Below, piece after piece: positions 55,785 to 64,000 of a stretch of 64,000 nucleotides of DNA. Origin of the DNA: Bacillus sp. REN10 (GTDB taxonomy: Bacteria > Bacillota > Bacilli > Bacillales > Domibacillaceae). The notes below the pieces were generated by a model. It was not told where the DNA came from. It did no database searches and saw only the letters and a list, made by a program, of their open reading frames with translations. The translations under genes and the position numbers were made by a program. Each line of letters begins with the position of its first letter. Within the stretch, counting starts at the first letter, position 1. The stretch covers positions 1 to 64,000 of the forward strand of contig NZ_JADHDW010000012.1 of assembly GCF_016820555.1 (NCBI RefSeq), written 5' to 3'.

Positions 55785-58220
55785 TTAAAAAGTGGATGGT
55801 TCCTTTACTTTCACGACAAACTCGTTGTTATCAACATCTACTATCACATATTGCCCCGTCAATACTTTGCCTTTTAATAACTCTTCAGATAAACGATCTT
55901 CTACTTGTTTTTGTAACGCGCGGCGCAACGGACGAGCTCCGTACTCTGGATCGTATCCTTCCTCGGCAATTTTCTCTTTTGCTTGATCTGTCAGCTCAAC
56001 AATAATATTTTGTTCTTTTAATCGGCTCGTTAACTGATCAGACATCAATGTAACAATTTCTTTCAGATGTTTCTTCTCTAGAGCGTGGAACACAATAATT
56101 TCATCAATCCGGTTAAGAAACTCTGGGCGGAAAGCTCGCTTTAATTCTTCCATTACTTTGCCCTTCATATCTTTGAAATCTTGCTCCCCATCTTGAATGT
56201 TAAAACCGACATACTTATTGCGCTTCAATGATTGAGCTCCTACATTGGAGGTCATAATCAGCACCGTATTGCGGAAATCTACCGTACGCCCCTTAGAATC
56301 TGTTAAACGTCCATCTTCAAGCACTTGCAATAAAATATTAAATACATCCGGATGTGCTTTTTCGATTTCATCTAATAATACAACAGAGTATGGCTTGCGA
56401 CGAACCTTTTCCGTTAGTTGGCCGCCTTCTTCGTAACCAACATACCCCGGAGGTGAACCAACTAGACGAGATGTCGAGTGCTTCTCCATATATTCAGACA
56501 TATCAATCCGAATCATCGCATCCTCATCACCAAACATCGACTCAGCCAAAGCTTTCGCTAGTTCTGTTTTACCAACACCAGTTGGTCCTAAGAAAATAAA
56601 TGAACCAATTGGACGTTTCGGATCTTTTAAACCCGCTCTTGCACGGCGAACTGCTTTAGAAACAGCTTTCACTGCTTCTTCCTGTCCGATTAAACGAGAA
56701 TGTAAAATCTCTTCTAAGTTTAACAGTTTTTCTGTTTCTGTTTGAGCTAGTTTAGAAACAGGAATACCGGTCCAGCTAGAGACAACAATCGCAATATCCT
56801 CGACCGTCACTTCACTGTTTTCTTTTCCTTGCTTTTCTTTCCAGCTGTTTTTCGTACGCTCTAGCTCCTCACGCAGTTTTTGCTCTGAATCACGCAGTGA
56901 AGCCGCTTTTTCAAATTCTTGACTTTGGACAGCTGCATCCTTTTCATTGCGGATATTCTCTAATTTCACTTCTAGTTCTTTTAAATTTGGAGGCGTTGTA
57001 AAGGAACGCAAACGAACTTTAGAGCCGGCCTCATCGATCAAATCGATCGCTTTATCTGGAAGGAAGCGGTCGGAAATATATCGGTCTGACATTTTCACCG
57101 CTGCTTCAATTGCTTCATCCGTAATTGACACGCGATGATGTGCTTCGTAGCGATCTCTTAATCCTTTTAAAATTTGAATGGATTCGTCTAGTGTTGGCTC
57201 ATCTACTTGAATCGGTTGGAAACGCCGCTCAAGCGCAGCATCTTTTTCGATATATTTACGATATTCATCAAGTGTAGTTGCACCGATGCACTGCAATTCT
57301 CCACGAGCTAAAGATGGCTTTAAAATATTCGATGCATCGATTGCCCCTTCTGCTCCGCCAGCACCAATCAGTGTATGCAACTCATCAATGAATAAAATGA
57401 TATTGCCTGCCTGACGAATCTCATCCATTACTTTCTTTAAACGGTCTTCAAATTCGCCGCGATATTTCGTACCAGCCACCACTGTGCCCATGTCGAGTGT
57501 CATTACTCGCTTATTACGGAGAGTTTCCGGTACTTCATTATTAATAATTTGCTGAGCTAACCCTTCAGCAATAGCCGTTTTCCCGACACCTGGCTCACCA
57601 ATTAATACCGGATTATTTTTCGTTCTTCTACTTAACACTTCAATAACCCGTTGAATTTCTTTACTGCGGCCGATCACAGGATCTAAACTTCCTTCTCTTG
57701 CAATGACCGTTAAGTCGCGAGCTAAGCTGTCTAGCGTCGGTGTATTTACATTAGAAGCTGTTCCCCCTTGATGCCCATTCGCTTCATTGCTACCTAATAA
57801 TTGAAGCACTTGTTGACGAGCTTTATTTAAGCTCACGCCTAAATTACTTAAAACTCGTGCTGCTACACCTTCGCCTTCTCGAATTAACCCAAGCAAAATA
57901 TGTTCTGTTCCTACATAGGAGTGGCCTAACTTTCTTGCTTCATCCATAGATAATTCTGTTACTTTTTTGGCACGAGGAGTGTAATGGACAGTTTGTGTGC
58001 TTCCTTCTCCGCGACCAATTAATTTCTCCACTTCTTGTTGAATTTTTTCCGAGCTAAGTCCAAGACCGTATAAAGCTTTTGCCGCAATTCCTTCGCCTTC
58101 TCGCACTAACCCTAAAAGAATATGCTCTGTACCTATATTGCTGTGCCCAAGACGAATTGCTTCATCTTGCGCCAACGCCAACACTTTCTGAGCTCTTTCA
58201 GTAAATCGACCGAACATCAT
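55785..58220 (-). CDS. clpC: AAA+ unfoldase ClpC
   Basis: An 811-residue Hsp100 protein that unfolds substrates for ClpP. It has two N-terminal Clp_N repeats (to about 145), AAA domain 1 (Walker [14 protein letters not shown]), a middle domain with a UVR-type motif that binds MecA/McsB adaptors, and AAA domain 2 ([14 protein letters not shown]) with the ClpP loop KYVGFN. Start set at the ATG at 58220 (MMFGRF), two codons inside the first in-frame ATG, which lies too close to GGAG. Confidence 0.97.
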   Translation of the reverse strand: MMFGRFTERAQKVLALAQDEAIRLGHSNIGTEHILLGLVREGEGIAAKALYGLGLSSEKIQQEVEKLIGRGEGSTQTVHYTPRAKKVTELSMDEARKLGHSYVGTEHILLGLIREGEGVAARVLSNLGVSLNKARQQVLQLLGSNEANGHQGGTASNVNTPTLDSLARDLTVIAREGSLDPVIGRSKEIQRVIEVLSRRTKNNPVLIGEPGVGKTAIAEGLAQQIINNEVPETLRNKRVMTLDMGTVVAGTKYRGEFEDRLKKVMDEIRQAGNIILFIDELHTLIGAGGAEGAIDASNILKPSLARGELQCIGATTLDEYRKYIEKDAALERRFQPIQVDEPTLDESIQILKGLRDRYEAHHRVSITDEAIEAAVKMSDRYISDRFLPDKAIDLIDEAGSKVRLRSFTTPPNLKELEVKLENIRNEKDAAVQSQEFEKAASLRDSEQKLREELERTKNSWKEKQGKENSEVTVEDIAIVVSSWTGIPVSKLAQTETEKLLNLEEILHSRLIGQEEAVKAVSKAVRRARAGLKDPKRPIGSFIFLGPTGVGKTELAKALAESMFGDEDAMIRIDMSEYMEKHSTSRLVGSPPGYVGYEEGGQLTEKVRRKPYSVVLLDEIEKAHPDVFNILLQVLEDGRLTDSKGRTVDFRNTVLIMTSNVGAQSLKRNKYVGFNIQDGEQDFKDMKGKVMEELKRAFRPEFLNRIDEIIVFHALEKKHLKEIVTLMSDQLTSRLKEQNIIVELTDQAKEKIAEEGYDPEYGARPLRRALQKQVEDRLSEELLKGKVLTGQYVIVDVDNNEFVVKVKEPSTF

Positions 58221-58240
58221 GTCCATCCATCTCCTTTACA

Positions 58241-59296
58241 TCAACAATTTTCTTCCATTTTCAGTCTCTCGCGAATGAGCGTCGCCCGTCTCACATCTCT
58301 TTCTTCTGGACGAAGGGCTTTCCCCGCATATTGTTGCAAGAAACCTGGCTGTGTTAAAATCATTAATTCATTCAAAATGCTTCTTGAAATGTGTTGAATA
58401 TATCCAATATCAATTCCAAGCCTTACATCAGAAAGACATTGAGCCGCTTCCTTCGTTTCAATAATACGGCTATTCGTTAACACGCCATATGACCGAAACA
58501 CTTTATCTTCCAAGCGAATAGCAGAGGTGCTCATTAACATCTCTCTAGCGGATTGTTCTTGCGCAATCAGCTGATGAACTACACTCAATAAGTCTTCTAC
58601 AATATCAGCTTCAGATTTCCCAAGTGTAAGCTGGTTAGAAACTTGAAATATATTCCCTAACACTTCGCTGCCCTCACCATAAATTCCTCTAACAACTAAT
58701 CCCAATTGATTAATTGCCGGAATAATTCGATTCATTTGTTGGGTGAGCATTAAACCGGGAAGATGCATCATCACCGATGCTCTCAAGCCAGTTCCAACAT
58801 TCGTAGGGCAGCTAGTTAAGTAACCTCTTTGCTCATCAAAAGCAAATTGCACCTGCTCTTCAATCGCATCATCAATGGCATTAGCCTTTTCTAATGTCTC
58901 TTTTAGCTGTAGGCCTGGTGACAAACATTGAATTCGAATGTGATCTTCTTCATTGATCATTACACTAATGTCTTCCATATCCGACAGCAAAACGGCCCCA
59001 TAAGGAGAGGAATCCGCCAGCAGAGGACTAATTAAGTGTTTCTCTACTAATACCCTTTTTTGCAAGGAAGACATACTTTCCATCGTTAGTAGTTCCATAG
59101 AAGCGTAAGATTGTGTAGCCTTCGCAATTTCTTCTGTCATTTTTGCTGCTTCTTCAGCGGTTAATAAGAACGGAAACTTATATTGTGCTAAGTTCCTAGC
59201 TAATCGAACTCTTGAGCTTAACACAATATCAGAATGAGGCCCTTCACTGCTCATCCATGAGCTAACAGCCTGATTAATAAATCTTTCTAGAGACAT
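58241..59296 (-). CDS. mcsB: protein-arginine kinase McsB
   Basis: A 351-residue kinase related to arginine/creatine kinases. It marks proteins with phosphoarginine for ClpCP degradation and inactivates CtsR. Conserved regions are [32 protein letters not shown] and the phosphoarginine-binding ERDVRRA near the C-terminus. The ATG overlaps the mcsA stop (TGATG), so synthesis is coupled. Confidence 0.96.
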   Translation of the reverse strand: MSLERFINQAVSSWMSSEGPHSDIVLSSRVRLARNLAQYKFPFLLTAEEAAKMTEEIAKATQSYASMELLTMESMSSLQKRVLVEKHLISPLLADSSPYGAVLLSDMEDISVMINEEDHIRIQCLSPGLQLKETLEKANAIDDAIEEQVQFAFDEQRGYLTSCPTNVGTGLRASVMMHLPGLMLTQQMNRIIPAINQLGLVVRGIYGEGSEVLGNIFQVSNQLTLGKSEADIVEDLLSVVHQLIAQEQSAREMLMSTSAIRLEDKVFRSYGVLTNSRIIETKEAAQCLSDVRLGIDIGYIQHISRSILNELMILTQPGFLQQYAGKALRPEERDVRRATLIRERLKMEENC

Positions 59297-59838
59297 CAAG
59301 ACTCTCCTCCTTCAAAGTGTAAATTTTTTTCAAGAGAGCGAATTTTGTCTCGTACTTCTGCTGCTTGCTCAAATTCTTCATGCATGATCAACTGCTGAAG
59401 TTCATCTTTAAGCATTTCTATTTCTTTTTTTAAGTGAAGAGTCCCACCCATCCGTTCAGGAATTTTTCCTACATGCACATTATTGCCATTTTGAAGCCTT
59501 TTTAAAATAGGACCTAGCTGGTCATGAAAGCTTTCATAACAATAAGGACAGCCGAACTTCCCCATATTAACAAATTGCTGAAAGGTTACTTGACAATGAT
59601 CACATTTTAATGGTTTTTGTTGAGGATATTGAGCAGGCTTTGATGAAAAAAGGGAATCGAGATTAAACAAGCCGCTAAATAAATTATTAATCGAAAATTG
59701 AGGATGACCACTCATCATATATTGTTCCCCTTTTTCGTGTGCACATCTTTCACATAAGTGCGATTCCGTTTTTTCGCCGTTTATCGTTTTCGTAAAATGC
59801 AAAGTAGCCGGTCTTTCTTTACACTCTTGGCAAATCAA
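59296..59838 (-). CDS. mcsA: McsB activator McsA
   Basis: A 180-residue protein with two pairs of CxxC zinc motifs in the N-terminal half (CQEC, CERC, CDHC, CPYC) and a C-terminal UVR-like helical hairpin (about 135-175). It activates McsB and takes part in CtsR control. TTG start after GGGGGAAG. Confidence 0.95.
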   Translation of the reverse strand: MICQECKERPATLHFTKTINGEKTESHLCERCAHEKGEQYMMSGHPQFSINNLFSGLFNLDSLFSSKPAQYPQQKPLKCDHCQVTFQQFVNMGKFGCPYCYESFHDQLGPILKRLQNGNNVHVGKIPERMGGTLHLKKEIEMLKDELQQLIMHEEFEQAAEVRDKIRSLEKNLHFEGGES

Positions 59839-59852
59839 AACAGCTTCCCCCT

Positions 59853-60314
59853 TTATTTATATTTTAATGACATTAACATAGCGATCATCATTCTCGCTCG
59901 AAGCTCATCTCGGTCAGGAAGATCAATATACAAAACCGAACGGTCCATTACACTCATCATGATTTTTGCTTCTCGAGTTGAAATGACTTCCTCCTCTACT
60001 AAGCGGGTGATAATATCATCGGCGTTGGATTGTGAAAGTCTTTTGCCAACGAGAGCAATAATTTGATCAATCAAATCCTGCTGGTCATGAATTTGCACTT
60101 TAATAATTCGAATGTATCCTCCCCCACCTCTTTTACTTTCAACAATATACCCTCTTTCTATCGTAAATCGAGTGTTAATGACATAATTAATTTGTGAGGG
60201 AACACATTGGAATTTATCAGCGATTTCATTTCTTTTTATTTCTACTATTTCACTGCCGCTCGTTTCTAAAACCCTTTTTAAGTAATCTTCAATGATGTCA
60301 GATATATTCCGCAC
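59853..60314 (-). CDS. ctsR: transcriptional regulator CtsR
   Basis: A 153-residue class III heat-shock repressor. It has an N-terminal winged helix with the conserved ESKRGGGGYIRI wing and a C-terminal dimer/arginine-phosphorylation domain. The GTG at 60314 after GGAGGAGG gives family length. First gene of its own operon, which it represses through the operator upstream. Confidence 0.96.
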   Translation of the reverse strand: MRNISDIIEDYLKRVLETSGSEIVEIKRNEIADKFQCVPSQINYVINTRFTIERGYIVESKRGGGGYIRIIKVQIHDQQDLIDQIIALVGKRLSQSNADDIITRLVEEEVISTREAKIMMSVMDRSVLYIDLPDRDELRARMMIAMLMSLKYK

Positions 60315-60336
60315 CAATACCTCCTCCATTTCTGAC

Positions 60337-60353
60337 TTTGACTATATTTGACG
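60337..60353 (-). promoter_or_regulatory. CtsR operator
   Basis: Minus-strand CGTCAAATATAGTCAAA is a heptad direct repeat that fits the CtsR consensus RGTCAAANANRGTCAAA at all but the first base. It lies between the -10 element and ctsR, so binding would block the transcription start: autoregulation. Confidence 0.9.
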
Positions 60354-60356
60354 TTA

Positions 60357-60386
60357 ATTATACATGATGAGGTTTGTCTATGGCAA
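60357..60386 (-). promoter_or_regulatory. sigma-A promoter of the ctsR operon
   Basis: Minus-strand -35 TTGCCA (60381-60386) and perfect -10 TATAAT (60357-60362), spacer 18 bp, directly upstream of the CtsR operator. No sigma-B promoter was recognised. Confidence 0.8.
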
Positions 60387-60463
60387 TTTATATGTATAGC
60401 TTAGTATGAACAAATTTCTCTACTATCATTCGATTTTTATATGTTTTCATAAAGCGATAAATA

Positions 60464-60505
60464 AATAGGCCGATCCCCAAAATTTGTTTTGGACATCAGC
60501 CTATT
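60464..60505 (-). terminator. terminator after the heme oxygenase gene
   Basis: Minus-strand AATAGGC and GCCTATT pair as outer arms, with GAT/ATC and CCAAAA/TTTTGG inside; an interrupted T-run follows. It ends the uptake operon 25 bp after its last stop codon. Confidence 0.7.
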
Positions 60506-60529
60506 CTTCGATGATATGTAGCTTATTTA

Positions 60530-60853
60530 CTAGTTGTTCATAACTTGCGGGTCATATGAAAGCACCGTTTCATACATGGAGACTTGGTTGCCAATGACGT
60601 AATCTTTTTTCTCACGTTTAGCATGATGAGCCGCACGGAATGCCTCACTCTTTGTCCATCCTAAAAATGCCTCTTTATTCTTCCACGTTGTACATACGCG
60701 ATATTCTTCATACTCTTCTAATCCCTCTGTGCGCAAGATCTCCATACGAATAAACCCTGGAGACTGTTCAATACCTTTTCGTTCTTTAAACCCCTTCAAT
60801 AATTCCTCACCATAGCCTACTTGTACGTGAATTGCATTTGTTACAACAAACAT
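60530..60853 (-). CDS. isdG: IsdG-type heme-degrading monooxygenase
   Basis: A 107-residue protein of the antibiotic-biosynthesis monooxygenase (ABM) fold. With the start at the ATG at 60853, Asn6, Trp66 and His76 fall at the places of the Asn7-Trp67-His77 heme-degradation triad of IsdG/IsdI, so heme cleavage is likely. The first in-frame ATG (60859) lies inside the AAAGGAAG site. It is downstream of the ABC genes, which fits iron release from imported heme. Confidence 0.85.
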   Translation of the reverse strand: MFVVTNAIHVQVGYGEELLKGFKERKGIEQSPGFIRMEILRTEGLEEYEEYRVCTTWKNKEAFLGWTKSEAFRAAHHAKREKKDYVIGNQVSMYETVLSYDPQVMNN

Positions 60854-60914
60854 CTTCATCTTCCTTTCTTTGTTTCTGTTATAATAGCGGGGCGCTTATA
60901 TAAACTCCCTCACT

Positions 60915-61724
60915 TTAGTTAAACGGCTTCTTACTGCACGCTTTCTCCTCTTTACCGCACACTTTTTTCGGAGTGAAAAATGGCTTGTTGGCCCCTTGAA
61001 AAATATCTACTTCGATTCCGAAAACATGTTGAAACATTTGCTGACATAAAACACATTCCGGCGTGCCATCATACTGAATTTCCCCTTGCTTCATCACGAT
61101 TAAGCGGTCGCTATACTGAGCAGCTTGATTCATATCATGCAATACCATCACAATCGTCATTCCGAATTGCTCATTTAAGCTTTTGACCAGTTCCATTACC
61201 TCTAGCTGATGCACAATGTCGAGAAAGGTTGTCGGCTCATCGAGAAGAAGAACTTTAGAACGCTGAGCCAATGTCATGGCAATCCAAGCTCGCTGGCGCT
61301 CACCTCCAGATAATGAATTCAACAAACGCTGCTCATATCCTTCTAGTTTTGTAACAGATAATGCCCATCCAATGATGTCTTCGTCTTCCTTCTCAAAACG
61401 GTCAAGCCACTTTTTATGAGGCTGCCTTCCAAACTCAATTAACTCGCGAATCGTAATGTCTAATTGATAATCATGCATTTGTGGAAGCATGGCTAGTTTT
61501 TTAGCAATGTTTGTACTATCCATCGTGTGAATACCTTTTCCATCAAGCACGATTTCCCCTGTTTCCGGTTGCAGTAAACGAGAAATCAACCGTAAAAGCG
61601 TAGATTTCCCAGAACCGTTAGGACCAATTAAACTAACAATTTCCCCCTCACGAATTTGGATATCCGCATTTCGTATTTGAAAAAAGCGGGAATGAGTATA
61701 GGTAATATCTTTAGCGTTTAGCAC
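60915..61724 (-). CDS. iron/heme ABC transporter ATP-binding protein
   Basis: A 269-residue FecE/BtuD-type ATPase: Walker A GPNGSGKST, signature LSGGERQR, Walker B LLLDEPTTFLD. It powers the permease encoded upstream. After the domain it carries a Lys-rich tail with two cysteines (KKVCGKEEKACSKK), not typical of the family. GTG start after AAGGAGGAG; overlaps the permease gene end by 14 bp. Confidence 0.9.
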   Translation of the reverse strand: MLNAKDITYTHSRFFQIRNADIQIREGEIVSLIGPNGSGKSTLLRLISRLLQPETGEIVLDGKGIHTMDSTNIAKKLAMLPQMHDYQLDITIRELIEFGRQPHKKWLDRFEKEDEDIIGWALSVTKLEGYEQRLLNSLSGGERQRAWIAMTLAQRSKVLLLDEPTTFLDIVHQLEVMELVKSLNEQFGMTIVMVLHDMNQAAQYSDRLIVMKQGEIQYDGTPECVLCQQMFQHVFGIEVDIFQGANKPFFTPKKVCGKEEKACSKKPFN

Positions 61725-62748
61725 CGTTGTCTCCTCCTTTCTGCACTAATAATAAGAAGAATGGTCCACCTAAAAACGACAACAAAATACCAACCGGCAA
61801 TTCAATTGGATCAAACCAGCTTCTTGCAATTGCGTCGGCACATACAAGCAAAATACCTCCTCCTAGACAAGAAAGCGGGACAACGTAACGATCATCATTT
61901 CCAACTAACAATCGTATCGTGTGCGGAACAATTAATCCGATGAATCCAATTAAGCCAGAAACACTCACTGCAATCCCAGCAAGCAAAGTACTGACTACAA
62001 TTAAGAAAAAACGACTTCTTTCTACATTATGGCCAAGTAACTTCGCCATCTCATCGCCAAGCATTAAGACGCGGAGCTGCTTAATTCCGAGAAAAGCAAG
62101 AAGTAACGCACCCACTGCATAGTAAACAATCATATGAACATGCGCCCAACCAACACCACTAATTCCTCCAGCTAACCACGGCAATACAGATTGCACTTTA
62201 TCACTATGCAGTAACATTAGTGCTGACATCAAAGCACCAATTAACGCATTAATGGAAATACCGACTAAAATAATTCTTGAGGGCGAGGCTCCTTTTTTCC
62301 ATGAAAGTCCGTATATAAGCAACGCCGTGACCAATGCCCCTAAAAAAGCGCCCAGAGGCAACAGCGCCATATGCTGCGGAAACAAAATGATAATAATCGT
62401 TGCCACTAAGCCGGCACCCGATGAAACCCCTATGATACCAGGATCAGCTAAAGGGTTGCGCATAACACCTTGCAATAAAGACCCTGATGTAGCTAAACAC
62501 ATACCGACTAAGAAGCCAATTAATACACGAGGAATACGCAAATCCCATACAATTCGATGCACAGTTGAATGTTCATCACCTATTCCTTCGATCATCTCAC
62601 GAACGGAAAAAGACAAACTTCCTGCCACTAATCCATAGAGAAAAGTGAAGACAGTTAACACAAGAAGAATAAAGGTGAGCATCCACCTATTTTTCGCAAA
62701 TGGATGCTTCTGTTTCCCAGTATTTTCAGTAACAGCTTCTTTTTGCAT
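61711..62748 (-). CDS. iron/heme ABC transporter permease (FecCD family)
   Basis: A 345-residue membrane protein with about ten transmembrane segments. The ATPase-contact loop and GLIGFIGLIVPHTIRLLVG are typical of FecCD/BtuC permeases. The ATG at 62748 is nine bases after GAGGAA; an ATG at 62757 is too close to it. It lies between the binding protein and ATPase genes in one operon. Confidence 0.92.
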   Translation of the reverse strand: MQKEAVTENTGKQKHPFAKNRWMLTFILLVLTVFTFLYGLVAGSLSFSVREMIEGIGDEHSTVHRIVWDLRIPRVLIGFLVGMCLATSGSLLQGVMRNPLADPGIIGVSSGAGLVATIIIILFPQHMALLPLGAFLGALVTALLIYGLSWKKGASPSRIILVGISINALIGALMSALMLLHSDKVQSVLPWLAGGISGVGWAHVHMIVYYAVGALLLAFLGIKQLRVLMLGDEMAKLLGHNVERSRFFLIVVSTLLAGIAVSVSGLIGFIGLIVPHTIRLLVGNDDRYVVPLSCLGGGILLVCADAIARSWFDPIELPVGILLSFLGGPFFLLLVQKGGDNGAKR

Positions 62749-62753
62749 GGATA

Positions 62754-63689
62754 TCATTTCCTCACATCTTGCAAGCTTTGAGCCATAAAATCTACTGCTT
62801 CCACAATATGTGTACCAGGATTAGATCCAAATAAATGCGGTGGAAGAACAACAACACGCTTTTGCTTGACAGCCTCAAGGTTTTTCCACGCGTCATTTTT
62901 CATCATCTCGCCTTCAAACGCTTTCTTTACCCCTTCTGGATCTCCATGTGTAATTAAGAAAATAATGTCTGGATTTGCTTCAATGATTCGCTCTGTACTG
63001 AGCTGGGCATATTGCGGAAATTCCTTCGTTTTTGGGAAGTCAACTGCAATATTTTGTCCCCCTACTTTGTCTAAAATGTCACCTGATAGAGAAGTAGGTA
63101 ATGCCACCAAATACGAACCAGGTGCTCCATAAACTAGTAACGCTCTCACATCTCCTGCTGTGTCGTACGCTTTCAGTTGATCATCGATGTTTTTGTTTAA
63201 TTCCTTTGCTTTCTCTTCTTTTCCTAATAACATTCCGTATAAATCAATACTCTTTTGGATATCTTTAATAGAATTTGCCGATGACACCATCACTTTTATT
63301 CCTTGACTCTCTATGGTTGGAATATGTTTCTCTAATCCGCTACTGAGCACAAAAAGCTCCGGTTTGACACTGGCAATTCTTTCGAAATTCGGTTCATGTG
63401 CATTGCCCATTTCCTGAATACCTTGTAACTCTTTACTAAGCGGTAGTTTTGTATTAGGGCGACCAACAACATTTCCGCCTAATGTATGGATAATATCCAT
63501 GTCACCCACACTTAACGTCGCAATACTTTTTGACGGGTGCTCAAAAGTAATAGTTTGTCCTGCAAAATCAGTAACGGCAATTGCTTGCTTTTCTTTCTTC
63601 TCTGCTGTTTTCTCTTCTTTTGTACCGCAGCCTACTAATAAAAAAAACATAGAGCACATGATACTAAGAAACATTATGTACCTTTTCAT
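62754..63689 (-). CDS. isdE: iron/heme ABC transporter substrate-binding lipoprotein (IsdE-like)
   Basis: A 311-residue periplasmic-binding-protein-like lipoprotein, lipobox LLVGC at about residues 17-21, TroA/FecB fold. The FLITHGDPEGVKKAF segment resembles that of IsdE-type heme-binding proteins, and with the IsdG gene in the operon heme is the likely ligand; a siderophore is the alternative. The ATG at 63689 follows TAGGAG. First gene of the Fur-controlled operon. Confidence 0.82.
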   Translation of the reverse strand: MKRYIMFLSIMCSMFFLLVGCGTKEEKTAEKKEKQAIAVTDFAGQTITFEHPSKSIATLSVGDMDIIHTLGGNVVGRPNTKLPLSKELQGIQEMGNAHEPNFERIASVKPELFVLSSGLEKHIPTIESQGIKVMVSSANSIKDIQKSIDLYGMLLGKEEKAKELNKNIDDQLKAYDTAGDVRALLVYGAPGSYLVALPTSLSGDILDKVGGQNIAVDFPKTKEFPQYAQLSTERIIEANPDIIFLITHGDPEGVKKAFEGEMMKNDAWKNLEAVKQKRVVVLPPHLFGSNPGTHIVEAVDFMAQSLQDVRK

Positions 63690-63704
63690 TTCCACACTCC
63701 TAAT

Positions 63705-63719
63705 TGATAATGATAATCA
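63705..63719 (-). promoter_or_regulatory. Fur box 1
   Basis: TGATAATGATAATCA matches the 7-1-7 Bacillus Fur box (TGATAATnATTATCA) at all but one position. It lies between the promoter and the binding-protein gene, so Fur with iron would block transcription. Confidence 0.88.
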
Positions 63720-63731
63720 CTTTTATTAATT

Positions 63732-63760
63732 ATTTTAATGATAAAGATTATCATTGTCAA
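63732..63760 (-). promoter_or_regulatory. sigma-A promoter of the heme/iron uptake operon
   Basis: Minus-strand -35 TTGACA (63755-63760) and -10 TAAAAT (63732-63737), spacer 17 bp. The second Fur box fills the spacer. Confidence 0.85.
63739..63753 (-). promoter_or_regulatory. Fur box 2
   Basis: TGATAAAGATTATCA matches the 7-1-7 Fur box at all but one position and sits exactly between -35 and -10. With box 1, located 19 bp away, it suggests tight iron repression by two Fur dimers or more. Confidence 0.88.
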
Positions 63761-64000
63761 TAGATGGTTTGTTTTTCTTTTTGGTTTAGCTGCGCTCTAT
63801 TCGATGGTGGACCATTTGTATTTTAAAATGAGGTGAAAAAAGCATGTTGGATTGAGCGTTGTAACGGAAGAAAGAAAGTTCGTTGCCCAGTAGATGAGGC
63901 ACCGGTGAGGTCTCTCTTACAAGACCTTTAAAGCTGGCATAAGACGACAAACGATTAGCAGCGTGGTGCAAATGGTACCAAATGAAGTATTACCAACAAT
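63761..64000. other. unassigned right edge of window
   Basis: No gene recognised. A 61-codon open frame on the minus strand (63786-63971) has no ribosome binding site and a composition unlike the neighbours. The sequence could be the end of an element or gene that continues past the window. Confidence 0.4.

Noticed and set aside
63786-63971. A 61-codon minus-strand open frame near the right edge
   Set aside because: No ribosome binding site and no recognisable family; I could not support it as a gene.

Overview
The window is a stretch of chromosome from an endospore-forming, low-GC Gram-positive bacterium of the Bacillaceae. The evidence is gene order close to that of Bacillus subtilis around the main ribosomal protein cluster, the sporulation genes pdaB, kbaA, gerD and cwlD, the stress operon ctsR-mcsA-mcsB-clpC, AGGAGG-type ribosome binding sites, and frequent TTG and GTG starts. 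I cannot name the species. Nearly all genes lie on the minus strand, so transcription runs right to left.

Layout, left to right. Positions 1-217 hold the tandem promoters and boxA leader of an rRNA operon whose 16S gene begins just outside the left edge. Positions 225-4542 hold a small unknown gene and a sporulation group (pdaB, kbaA, gerD, salA, cwlD). Positions 4870-8861 are an accessory island between cwlD and rpsI: a lipoprotein and a DUF3592-like membrane protein on the plus strand, then a multicopper oxidase and a small unknown protein on the minus strand. Positions 9138-13378 hold rpsI-rplM, truA and the energy-coupling-factor module ecfT-ecfA2-ecfA1. Positions 13676-28446 are the S10-spc-alpha ribosomal superoperon with rpoA, map, adk, infA and secY. 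Positions 28758-33502 hold tuf, fusA, rpsG, rpsL and an L7Ae-like protein. Positions 33635-45559 hold rpoC, rpoB, an RsmC-like methyltransferase, rplL, rplJ, rplA, rplK, nusG, secE and rpmGB. Positions 45628-55698 hold sigH, rae1, rlmB, mrnC, cysS, cysE (behind a cysteine T-box), gltX, ispF, ispD, a PIN-TRAM protein and radA. Positions 55785-60314 are the CtsR heat-shock operon. Positions 60530-63689 are a Fur-controlled uptake operon, probably for heme, ending in an IsdG-type heme oxygenase.

The core genes build the ribosome, RNA polymerase and translation factors. Expression appears to be set by leader RNAs upstream of rplM, rpsJ, rplJ, rplK and tuf, by strong sigma-A promoters with 17-18 bp spacers, and by terminators at operon ends. 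The most notable departures from the usual order are the absence of disA between radA and the PIN-TRAM gene, the missing KOW-protein gene between map and infA, and the island carrying a multicopper oxidase with an unusual arrangement of copper ligands. I saw no tRNA gene, CRISPR array, prophage or intact insertion sequence. I found no wholly new system. The best leads are the oxidase plus partner gene, the lipoprotein/DUF3592 pair, and several structured leaders.
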